Source: Candidatus Dormiibacterota bacterium (GTDB taxonomy: Bacteria; Chloroflexota; Dormibacteria; UBA8260; Bog-877). From it: DNA of 12,464 nucleotides. Location: positions 322 to 12,785 of the forward strand of contig PKXR01000128.1 in the NCBI GenBank assembly GCA_003133485.1. The letters are read 5' to 3'. Numbering within the stretch: the first letter of the stretch is position 1; the number at the start of each line of letters is the position of its first letter. The translations under genes were made by a program, and so were the position numbers. The notes below the pieces were generated by a model. The model worked only from the letters and a program-made list of their open reading frames with translations. It was not told the origin of the DNA and searched no databases. Of the stretch, positions 5,559 to 12,091 are shown piece after piece.

Positions 5559-8270
5559 TCAGCCGGTGTTCTGCAAACCTGCCGCAACCCCGTTGACGGT
5601 TTGGAGCACCAGGTCGAGGAGTCTGGCGCTGTCAGCGGTCCCCGGGTCTTCGTGGCGGACTTCTCTGAGGAAACGGAGTTGGAGGAAGGAGAGAGCGTCC
5701 ACGTATGGGTTCCGCAGGTCGACCGCCCGACGCAGAACTGGACGACCGGAGAGCATGCGGTCGTGGCCCGTGGCGTGCTTCACCTGCAGACGAGTCCTCC
5801 GGAACTCCTCCCTAATCAAGTGAGTCAAGTCGGGCCTGTGCCCCTGGTCGAGGTACAGCCCCGCGATCATCGGGTCGGCCTTGGCCAAACTCATCTCGGC
5901 GTTCTCGAGCAGTGAGCGAAAGAACGGCCACTCCTCGTTCATCTGGTGCAGACGCTCCGCCCCAAAACTCGCGGCGACGGCCTCGAGTCCTCGGCCCAGG
6001 CCGTACCATCCCGGCAGATTGCAGCGAGTTTGGGACCAGGCGAATACCCAAGGGATCGCTCGCAGACCGTCCAGTCCGGGCGAGCCACCGCGGTGCGGCG
6101 GCCGAGAGCCGATCCGCAAGCTAGTGATCTCCGCAAGAGGACTCACGGCGGCGAAGAACTCGGGGAAGCCGAGGGATTCAACAAAAGCGCGGTAGGCTAA
6201 CTCGGAGGCCTCCGCCATCAGCTGAGCCTCACTTCTGAAAGACTGCGCCCGCTCCATTTGGCTCGCCTCATGCTCTGGCGTCGAGGCCTGGAGCACCGCA
6301 CTCGTGACCTGCTCCAAGTGGCGCAGGGCGATCGCTGAATTGCTGTACCGAGCGAACACCACCTCTCCCTGTTCGGTCACCTTAAAGCGGCCAGCGACAG
6401 ACCCTGGGGCCTGGCCTCGGATGGCGCGACCGGCAGGCCCGCCTCCGCGGCCCAGCGCCCCGCCGCGACCGTGGAAGATGGTCAGATCAATGCGATGGCG
6501 GCGTGCCCAAATGACCATGGTCTCCTGGGCACGGTAGAGGGAGACGTTGGCGGCAAGGAATCCGACGTCCTTCGAGGAATCCGAATACCCGAGCATGACC
6601 TCCATGCGGCGCCCTTGACGCTCCAACGAGTCTCGCCAACCACGCAGTTGGAACAACGACTCCAGCACATCGGGAGCGGACGCCAAGTCGGCGCGGGACT
6701 CGAAAAGAGGCGCCACATTCAGTACCAGTGACCGGCCAGGGACTGCCAGACGGGCAAGTGCGTGCACCACGACCACATCGGCGGCGCTGCGGCTAAAGCT
6801 GACCACATAGCGGCGGCAGGCGTCGGTCCCCCATCGAGCCTGGATACGGGCCATGACGCGCAGGGTCTCCAGCACCTCCCGGGCCCGATCGGACGCTGCC
6901 TCGATCCCCTCAGGCCACCCGTCCTGGCTTAACCGATCGAGCGTGCTGGGATCCTGAGATGCGCCGGCGAGAAGTTCTTCGACCACCGCCTTTAGTACGC
7001 CCGCGTGCTCGCGCACCTCCAGCGAGGCCAAGGTGAATCCGAATGTCTCTGCTTGCCAGGCTAGGTGCTGAAGGTCGCCGTACCCGACTCGAGCGGCGCC
7101 CGCGGCAGCCAACGACTCTTGTACGACGCGTAGATCCTGCAGGAACTCGCCAGCGTCAGAATATGCCTCGGATTGGCGCAGTTGGGTCGCGCGCAGCCGC
7201 TCGGCCATGAGTAGTAGTCGTTGTCGATACGGCTCCCCCCGGGCGCGGGTAAGTATTACATCGGCCTCGGCGGGAAACCTCGACCGGTCCTCGAGGAGCC
7301 CGGCCTCCAAGTTGACCGTCGGAGGCGTGGATTCCTCCGACATGGTCAGAGAACGCCCGATGCGGCGGGCAGCATTTTCGAGGGCACGAAGCGCGTGGTC
7401 CGACTGGGTCTCCACGGCTGCCTCCGTGACCGCCGCGGTGACTTTAGGATTGCCGTCGCGGTCGCCTCCAACCCAAGTCCCCCATCGTAGAAATGCTCGA
7501 AACCTAGGTGGTTCAGTCCCAACTACCTCGGGGCCGACGAGCGCCTCCTCAAGCTTGCGGTATAGGCTGGGGACCACCTCAAATAGTGTTTCGTCGAAGA
7601 CCCGGACTATCGAGCGCACCTCGTCTAGGGGAGTCAGATTAGTGGTGCGCAGCTGAGCCGTGCACCACAGGATTGTCACCTGCTCGTACAGTCGCCGCGC
7701 CGCCGCGGCTTGCTCGGCCGGGGCTACCGCCAGACCATCGAGTTGCTCCATCAGCATCCCGATCCGGCGTAGGGCATCGACGACCGCTCCGCGGCGCGCC
7801 TCGGTTGGGTGGGCCGTTAGCACCGGGTGAATCTCGAGGCGATCTAGGACTTCCAGCAGCGCACCTTCACCAGATTCTCGGCGCACCGACTCAACCGTCT
7901 CCTGAAGTGACTCGGACGTCGGCTCTGTCCTGCCGTCTCGCGCGCGCAGAGCCCGGGCGCGGTGGCCCTCCTCGGCGAGGTTGACTAACTGAAAGTAGAC
8001 GGTGAATGCTCTAGCCACCAGCTCCGCGCGGTCCAGCGCGAGACTATCGACGATGTCGACGACCAACTGAAGGGCGGCAACAGCTTCTGGCCCCCGACTG
8101 CGGCGGAGTTCGATCGTGGCGTGACGAAGTCGCTCCACGTCCTCCAGCATCTCCGGCCCATCTGTTTCCGTAATAACTGCGTCCAGCACCGAGCTCAGGC
8201 GCTGCAAGTCCGCGACCAGCGGCGCCGGCAACGCTTCGGCCAGTTCCCGGTCAGGTTCGCGCTCGTTCAT
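5559..8270 (-). CDS. ppc: Phosphoenolpyruvate carboxylase
   Basis: Cytosolic anaplerotic enzyme forming oxaloacetate and phosphate from PEP and bicarbonate (EC 4.1.1.31). At 903 residues it is full length (E. coli 883). Signature 1 is VLTAHPTEA with catalytic His154; GGDRDGNP is at 268-275. Signature 2 GYSDSSKDVG gives Lys567. The glycine-rich loop FHGRGGALGRGGGP supplies His600, Arg602 and Arg608, and Arg723 (GSRP) and Arg737 (LRAIPW) complete the active site. The C-terminus ends in the invariant QNTG, whose Asn901 matches the Asn that binds the inhibitor aspartate in E. coli, so feedback inhibition is likely. The ATG (8270-8268) is preceded directly by TAG and has no Shine-Dalgarno; translation may be leaderless or coupled to a short upstream frame. 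It converges with pabB-pabC and shows no operon partner. Confidence 0.97.
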   Translation of the reverse strand: MNEREPDRELAEALPAPLVADLQRLSSVLDAVITETDGPEMLEDVERLRHATIELRRSRGPEAVAALQLVVDIVDSLALDRAELVARAFTVYFQLVNLAEEGHRARALRARDGRTEPTSESLQETVESVRRESGEGALLEVLDRLEIHPVLTAHPTEARRGAVVDALRRIGMLMEQLDGLAVAPAEQAAAARRLYEQVTILWCTAQLRTTNLTPLDEVRSIVRVFDETLFEVVPSLYRKLEEALVGPEVVGTEPPRFRAFLRWGTWVGGDRDGNPKVTAAVTEAAVETQSDHALRALENAARRIGRSLTMSEESTPPTVNLEAGLLEDRSRFPAEADVILTRARGEPYRQRLLLMAERLRATQLRQSEAYSDAGEFLQDLRVVQESLAAAGAARVGYGDLQHLAWQAETFGFTLASLEVREHAGVLKAVVEELLAGASQDPSTLDRLSQDGWPEGIEAASDRAREVLETLRVMARIQARWGTDACRRYVVSFSRSAADVVVVHALARLAVPGRSLVLNVAPLFESRADLASAPDVLESLFQLRGWRDSLERQGRRMEVMLGYSDSSKDVGFLAANVSLYRAQETMVIWARRHRIDLTIFHGRGGALGRGGGPAGRAIRGQAPGSVAGRFKVTEQGEVVFARYSNSAIALRHLEQVTSAVLQASTPEHEASQMERAQSFRSEAQLMAEASELAYRAFVESLGFPEFFAAVSPLAEITSLRIGSRPPHRGGSPGLDGLRAIPWVFAWSQTRCNLPGWYGLGRGLEAVAASFGAERLHQMNEEWPFFRSLLENAEMSLAKADPMIAGLYLDQGHRPDLTHLIREEFRRTRLQVKHATGHDRMLSGRPVLRRAVDLRNPYVDALSFLQLRFLREVRHEDPGTADSARLLDLVLQTVNGVAAGLQNTG

Positions 8271-8465
8271 CTACAAGCAATGGTACGGACTGACGCGAGT
8301 CTTCGGCGGACCCCCAGGGCGTATCCAGACGCGCGACTCTGGACCCTCCAACACACCGTTCCATTCGGCGTCGACCTCCTCCAACAAAGCAAACGTTGCC
8401 TCCGAGCACAGACAGCCTTGACTAGGGCAGTTACAGAATCTACGCAGGGTCTTATCCACTGTCAC
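8271..8465 (-). CDS. Doubtful 64-residue Cys-rich ORF abutting ppc
   Basis: A GTG-started frame of 64 codons whose TAG stop touches the ppc ATG. It contains FCNCPSQGCLCSE, a C-x-C-x4-C-x-C cluster that could bind a metal, then an acidic stretch and a Pro/Gly-rich end. There is no Shine-Dalgarno, codon third positions are only moderately GC-rich, and I recognise no family. It may be chance, with the real content being the ppc promoter and leader. The exact abutment to ppc is the main reason to list it. Confidence 0.2.
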   Translation of the reverse strand: MTVDKTLRRFCNCPSQGCLCSEATFALLEEVDAEWNGVLEGPESRVWIRPGGPPKTRVSPYHCL

Positions 8466-8860
8466 TAAGCGAATTGAGATTTCCGCAGAGCCCTCATGGG
8501 TGGTAGTGATCTGTCTCGACCGGGAATAGTGGTCCCGCCCGATCCGGCAGCTTCCCCAGGATTTGGCCTCGGCCCCTTCGTCCAGTGAAACTAGGCAGCT
8601 GGCGAACCCGTCGGCGCCTGACGTTGGGGGGCAGGTCGCAGCCTCCCCTTCTGGGAGTGGCCGAACCCATCGATGGGCGACTCGTCACGGTCAGGAACGC
8701 AAGTACTCGCCCGGAAGGTTCGGGTTGGATTAGACCGCCGCCGGGCGAGGCGTGATCTAGTCGCTCGCGCACCGTGATTCGCCACAATATTTGCGGGGCT
8801 CGCCAGCAGAGGGCCGGGGGACTTGAGTCGCAAACAAAGCCAGAATCGAATGCTTCTCGC
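8466..8860. other. Non-coding or decayed region with inverted repeats
   Basis: No recognisable protein in any frame; a 97-codon minus-strand frame (8494-8787) is Arg/Pro-rich and looks spurious. Structural elements are one copy of a 15-bp repeat (8479-8493), a CGGGA/TCCCG stem (8521-8537), CTCCC/GGGAG (8643-8657) and the 12-bp palindrome CCCATCGATGGG (8666-8677). It must contain the 3' end signal of the secreted-protein gene at 8861, but no strong terminator is visible. Confidence 0.45.
8479..8493 (+). repeat. 15-bp direct repeat, copy 1
   Basis: ATTTCCGCAGAGCCC, identical to 10714-10728. Both copies lie outside genes. A shorter related string (TTCCGCAGA-CCCT) is at 11798-11810. The flanks do not match, so the repeat is no longer than this. 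Confidence 0.5.
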
Positions 8861-9454
8861 CTAGCGAACCCGGGAAAGGCCCAATTTGCGTCGCACGGTG
8901 TTTGCCGCGCTGGTCAGACGGGCCGAGTCCTCCAGATACTTTTTCTCCCAGGTCCCGAGTTTCGGTGGGGTCGGGGCCGCCAAGGCTTTCAGGTCGCTGG
9001 TGACTTTGTCGCCAGTGGTAACCAGCCTGTGAATATCCGCCTCGAGCTTGGTCGGCCACTTAATGCGGAGTATCTTAGTTCTGGATGTGGCGTCAGCCCT
9101 GATGACCGGGAGTGCTTGGGCGGCGGCGTCCGGGCCCGTGGTGGCACTCGTCCATTTTGTCGTGTCTTTAGTGAAGGTAAGACTGGCTGTGCTGACGGGC
9201 GCAACTGCTAGCAGGTAAGCGCGCGCTGCCTGAGTCTTAGTTAGGGGGGTCTTCGTCTTCGGCTTGCTGTTCACTCGCTGACTAGTGAGTACAGCGTGGA
9301 GAGCCACTGCGCCACGTCCGCTCATAGGTTTCGACGCGCCGATGAGACGAGCATCCGCAGCTAGCCCACTCGTCAGCGAGAGTGCTAGGAGTAATCCGGC
9401 GATGCCTCCCGCAATCCTTCTCGCCGGACACCCTTCTCTCATGACCCCCGCCAT
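8861..9454 (-). CDS. Secreted helical protein of unknown function
   Basis: 197 residues from the ATG at 9454. The N-terminus has a signal peptide: charged n-region with Arg-Arg, hydrophobic core GLLLALSLTSGL, and an AADA-type cleavage area near residue 35. A Lys/Thr-rich linker (residues about 60-75) follows, then a mostly helical domain that starts AARAYLLAVAPVSTASLTF and ends near the C-terminus. It has the IKWPTKLEADIHRLVTTGD pattern typical of small exported actinobacterial proteins without assigned function. There are no Cys in the mature part and no lipobox. A second start four codons later (9442) has a G-rich stretch upstream and is also possible. The frame stays open upstream to 9661, but that extension overlaps the divergent gene's start and is Pro/Ser/Arg-rich, so I exclude it. 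The divergent SRPBCC gene starts 172 bp away. Confidence 0.8.
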   Translation of the reverse strand: MAGVMREGCPARRIAGGIAGLLLALSLTSGLAADARLIGASKPMSGRGAVALHAVLTSQRVNSKPKTKTPLTKTQAARAYLLAVAPVSTASLTFTKDTTKWTSATTGPDAAAQALPVIRADATSRTKILRIKWPTKLEADIHRLVTTGDKVTSDLKALAAPTPPKLGTWEKKYLEDSARLTSAANTVRRKLGLSRVR

Positions 9455-9626
9455 GTGGGAGATGACTGTAGCAGGTGGGTCCTCGCCTGGCGATCCTGCA
9501 CTAGGAGGTCGTCGATCGGCCGACCGGCCAAGGGGAGACTGAGAGGACGAACCGGAACAGCCATGGCTACCTCTGACCGGGCATAATTTTGGCCGATGCG
9601 CGAAGGGGGACGGGTTGGGGGTAGTC
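9455..9626. promoter_or_regulatory. Divergent promoter region
   Basis: Separates the secreted protein (minus) from the SRPBCC gene (plus). On the plus strand CATAAT (9582-9587) is a reasonable -10, about 40 bp before the ATG. On the minus strand TACAGT (9470-9465) lies 10 bp before the ATG at 9454. Neither has a clear -35. A TCGGCCGA palindrome is near 9518. Confidence 0.35.
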
Positions 9627-10070
9627 ATGGAAGGCAGGATCACACTTGCTATCGACGTCAAAGCTGTGCCTCAGCGGGCGTTCGACATTCTGTCGAGCGC
9701 CGAAGGACAACGGGCGTTCTGGACGACTGACTGCGATGTCTCCTCAGACCGGGCCCGGTTCGGGTTCGAGGGCGCGCCCTTGGACCTAGAAGTCGCCGTC
9801 ACCCTCGACCCCGGCAGACTGGTCAGAATGCGCGTCACCTCCGGCTTCCCGCATTGGAAGGGCTCTACGTGGGAGTGGGAGCTGAGCCCCGCCTCCGATC
9901 CCAGCACCGGCTCGCTTGTGCTGTTCCGCCACTACGGCTTCGAGGAAGGGTATGAGGAGTCCGGCCTTGGCCACACTGCGGAGGCGTGGGCCTTGGTCCT
10001 GGACCGCCTCGCCAGGTTTCTGGCAAGTGGGACGCCGCAGCCATTCTTCTCGGCCGTGCGCCCGTCGTGA
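9627..10070 (+). CDS. SRPBCC (AHSA1-type) ligand-binding-fold protein
   Basis: 147 residues with the helix-grip pattern of the SRPBCC/AHSA1 superfamily. The first strand ITLAIDVKAVPQRAFDILSS leads into the characteristic EGQRAFWTTDCDV block, followed by beta strands around FGFEGAPLDLEVAV and MRVTSGF. WEWELSP, then SLVLFRHYGFEEGY, then a long C-terminal helix (HTAEAWALVLDRLARFLASG) complete the fold. Proteins like this bind hydrophobic ligands or act as Hsp90-activator-like domains; the ligand here is unknown. The ATG at 9627 has GGGGG five bases upstream, preferred over an in-frame TTG at 9615. It stands alone on its strand, divergent from the secreted-protein gene, with a decayed gene downstream. 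Confidence 0.85.
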   Translation: MEGRITLAIDVKAVPQRAFDILSSAEGQRAFWTTDCDVSSDRARFGFEGAPLDLEVAVTLDPGRLVRMRVTSGFPHWKGSTWEWELSPASDPSTGSLVLFRHYGFEEGYEESGLGHTAEAWALVLDRLARFLASGTPQPFFSAVRPS

Positions 10071-10240
10071 TGGATGGCACCGGGGCGACACTCGAGGAGA
10101 AGTCGAAGTGAGCGGTCGTGCTAGAGGATCGAGACGTCAACCGGTAGGCGCTCGAACTGCGGATTGGCGTCGGCCCTGGATGAATCCAATGAGGCTCTGG
10201 TGTGACGCCGTGAACTGCAAGCAGGTCATACGCTAGTCGG
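10071..10240. other. Spacer between SRPBCC gene and BKACE remnant
   Basis: No gene seen. TACGCT (10229-10234) is 6 bp before the remnant's ATG and could be the old -10 of a leaderless transcript. Confidence 0.3.
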
Positions 10241-10602
10241 ATGCTCCTGCAGGCGACGCTGACCGGCCACTCCCGAAGGCCGATCACCCGGCGATGCCCG
10301 TGTCGGTGGAAGAACTCACGCGCGACGCGGTGGCCTGCGAGGCTGAAGGTGCCTGCGCGACCCACCTGCATCCTCGCGATGTGGCCGGGTCCGAGCAAGT
10401 GCGCGCGGACGTGGTTGACTGAGTTGTCGCGGCCGTGAAAGCGGCCTGCGGGGTGCCCATTGAAGTGACCTCTGCTGAGTGGACCGAACCAGATCTCCAC
10501 CAGAGGGTCGAATTCATCTGATCTTGGCGTACGCGGGACTACCCGTCCGTGAACCTCTCAGAGGTCGGGTCGATCGAAGTCACGCAGGCGTGCCTTGCGG
10601 AC
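10241..10602 (+). pseudogene. Decayed BKACE (beta-keto acid cleavage enzyme, DUF849) N-terminal fragment
   Basis: Intact BKACE enzymes are Zn-dependent TIM-barrel proteins of about 270-300 residues that cleave beta-keto acids with acetyl-CoA (lysine fermentation enzyme Kce and relatives). Here only about 120 N-terminal residues are readable. MLLQATLTGHSR runs from 10241. A one-base loss near 10276 then moves to the frame reading KADHPAMPVSVEELTRDAVA, and on to THLHPRDVAGSE, which keeps the metal-binding His-x-His. That frame hits TGA at 10420, resumes as VVAAVKAACGVPIEVTSAEW, hits TGA at 10519, and resumes as DYPSVNLSEVGSIEVTQACL, matching the family's ASVNLSE block. After about 10602 the similarity stops, so the rest of the barrel is deleted. 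Family recognition is from memory of its motifs; the frameshift and stops are read directly. Confidence 0.78.
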
Positions 10603-11101
10603 ACACCTCCGGCCAGCAGTGGAAGAAAGCACCTGATGGTGGGTCCCGTGGATCCGACGGTTAGCTTGTATTTGGCGATTACTTGCTCGAGGCTCCTATC
10701 GACCCACCTGCGTATTTCCGCAGAGCCCCGCGGATGGCGCTAGATTGCCGGAGCTCGGATAACTCTTCCAGATCCCTATTTGGATTTTTCGTGGATCTCT
10801 ACCCAACCGCCTTGACAGCCGAGATTCACGTCAGCCTCGGCCCCTGAATAGATCGTGTGGGACGACAGCTCACCTCGCCCCGGGGTCGAGAGGTCGCGAC
10901 TTCGGGGTGGAAGTTCGATCTCCGCCAACAATCGCTTTTCGGCAGGCGACTGTGTGGATCAGTCACCGGTCACGAGCAGGACGGGCCCGGGGAGAACGGT
11001 CCCGCACGGAAGGGATGTCCACGGGGCCCTTGAGAGGGTCGCCACATGGGAAGTCAAATGCCGTGACCCGCCCGTCAGTCCAGGGTTACCGAGGCGAAGC
11101 G
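10603..11101. other. Non-coding or decayed region, no recognised gene
   Basis: Follows the BKACE fragment; none of the frames continues that family. One frame (about 10667-10843) reads LVFGDYLLEAPIDPPAYF onward for some 58 codons without a start or known match. The region also holds the second copy of the 15-bp repeat, a TCCGC/GCGGA stem overlapping it (10717-10734), a lone TTGACA (10812-10817) without a matching -10, and GCCGAG (10818-10823) paired with CTCGGC (10836-10841). Confidence 0.45.
10714..10728 (+). repeat. 15-bp direct repeat, copy 2
   Basis: ATTTCCGCAGAGCCC, identical to 8479-8493. Here it forms the left arm and loop of a small hairpin (TCCGC 10717-10721 with GCGGA 10730-10734), which the first copy does not. 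Confidence 0.5.
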
Positions 11102-11227
11102 ATGGCGACTCCGGCACGTCACGATTACGGTCGCATACTCCTGCGGAAGGACTTTGCGGAATGGGGCCGAGCAGAGCATCTAGGAATCAGGCCTCTGGGC
11201 AGCCTTAGAAGGGTATCCGAACTATGA
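11102..11227 (+). CDS. Doubtful 41-residue ORF overlapping the next gene by ATGA
   Basis: An ATG at 11102 preceded by GAGGCG opens a 41-codon frame (MATPARHDYGRILLRKDFAE onward, Arg-rich) whose TGA overlaps the ATG of the secreted-protein gene at 11224 in an ATGA arrangement. No family is recognised. It could be a coupled leader peptide or chance. Confidence 0.2.
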   Translation: MATPARHDYGRILLRKDFAEWGRAEHLGIRPLGSLRRVSEL

Positions 11228-11790
11228 ACCGTCGCGTGACTAAATCGACGCTTGTCACCCTGGCTGCATTGGTGGCCGGCAGCGCCATCATGGTCCTACT
11301 CACGGCCGCCAGCCTCTCAACGACTCTCCGCCAAAATCAGCCCGCCCAGTTCAGCACGCGAACCATCACGGCAGCTCACGCGATCACCGTCGGTCATAAG
11401 AAAAAGAAGCAGCACGGAAAGAAAAAGCCGACCTCCCATCCTTTGCTGCCGTCCGATTTCGGTAACGTACCAGTCGGCAGATATCAGGCGGCCTACTCAA
11501 TCGACGTTCCCGGGTTAGAGGACACCGGTTGGGTAAACGACAAGGCCTACGTCCTGTCCGATTCAGAAGCCAGCGCCTTTACTCAGGGGCTCGACCTTTT
11601 CAGTACCGAGTACAATCACGAGTGCGCCAGCGAAGGATCATCACTCGGCGCCAGCGGCTGGAGCTGCAGCGAGACCTACCAACCATGGAACGGCTCGTCC
11701 TTCGGATTTTCCTTCACTGCCTCTGGTTCCAATACTGGTGGCATCGCTTTCAGCGAAACGATCGCCCTCCGCTACACGAAGATTGGCTGA
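11224..11790 (+). CDS. Secreted or membrane-anchored protein with Lys-rich linker, unknown function
   Basis: 188 residues. The N-terminus MNRRVTKS plus a hydrophobic run (LVTLAALVAGSAIMVLLTAA, residues 9-28) is a signal peptide or single membrane anchor. Residues 29-57 are polar, and GHKKKKQHGKKK (57-68) is a strongly basic linker. The remaining 120 residues form a Ser/Gly/aromatic-rich, probably beta domain with two cysteines (HECASEG and GWSCSET) spaced 14 apart, suited to one exported disulfide. It ends SNTGGIAFSETIALRYTKIG. I recognise no named domain. A Shine-Dalgarno-like AGAAGGG (11207-11213) lies 10 bp before the ATG. No neighbour suggests a pathway. A basic linker next to the membrane could contact phospholipid or wall polymers, which is speculation. 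Confidence 0.78.
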   Translation: MNRRVTKSTLVTLAALVAGSAIMVLLTAASLSTTLRQNQPAQFSTRTITAAHAITVGHKKKKQHGKKKPTSHPLLPSDFGNVPVGRYQAAYSIDVPGLEDTGWVNDKAYVLSDSEASAFTQGLDLFSTEYNHECASEGSSLGASGWSCSETYQPWNGSSFGFSFTASGSNTGGIAFSETIALRYTKIG

Positions 11791-11826
11791 TCGGGGCTTC
11801 CGCAGACCCTCTGACAGGTGCTCATC

Positions 11827-11846
11827 TAGCTAGCAGCGCCTAGCTA
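11827..11846. terminator. Inverted repeat after the secreted-protein gene
   Basis: TAGCTAG (11827-11833) and CTAGCTA (11840-11846) pair perfectly around CAGCGC, 36 bp past the stop codon. The stem is weak (AT-rich) and no T-tract follows, so it could equally be a protein-binding site; each arm also contains the self-palindrome TAGCTA. Confidence 0.35.
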
Positions 11847-11874
11847 TAACGCACCAACTTGCACGTTCGGGATG

Positions 11875-11902
11875 TTGGTTGTGATCGCATCTGGGCTAAT
11901 AA
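11875..11902 (+). promoter_or_regulatory. Putative sigma-70-type promoter
   Basis: TTGGTT (11875-11880), 16-bp spacer, TAATAA (11897-11902), in the most AT-rich stretch of this part. It is flanked by an 8-bp inverted repeat, CACGTTCG (11862-11869) and CGAACGTG (11912-11919). It would drive the region that now holds the EAL remnant. Confidence 0.35.
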
Positions 11903-12091
11903 CTCTTATATCGAACGTGAACAGACCAGAATCCTGGAAGTCCGCTTGCTCCGGAAGGACGGCTATCTCGTCCAGGCGGACTACCCCGGCCCAGAATTGT
12001 GATCCAAGGGCGTGTTGACCAGGGAACCTGGAATTGGTCGGACAGTACCCCGAGAGCTCAACGGAACTTCCAACGTCGCCATCGGCTTCAG

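Noticed and set aside
5400..5915. 171-codon plus-strand frame
   Set aside because: Mostly antisense to the 3' end of ppc, which is certain on the minus strand.
8590..8720. Resemblance of CGAACCCGTCGGC to part of the ydaO-type cyclic-di-AMP riboswitch
   Set aside because: The rest of the consensus (AGCTAACC core and paired regions) is absent, and no plus-strand gene follows within 900 bp.
8494..8787. 97-codon minus-strand frame
   Set aside because: Low-complexity Arg/Pro/Gly composition, no ribosome-binding site, no recognised motif.
9865..10500. 211-codon open frame on the minus strand
   Set aside because: It runs antisense to the SRPBCC gene and the BKACE remnant, is rich in Arg/Pro/His, and resembles no family.
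10420..10521. Recoding of the two in-frame TGA codons in the BKACE remnant
   Set aside because: Genes in the window use TGA as a normal stop (marR, pabB-pabC, SRPBCC); there is also a frameshift and a 3' deletion, so decay explains it better than selenocysteine or a variant code.
10855..11208. 117-codon and overlapping 106-codon plus-strand frames
   Set aside because: Composition is typical of spurious high-GC frames; only the last 41 codons, with a better start, were kept as doubtful.
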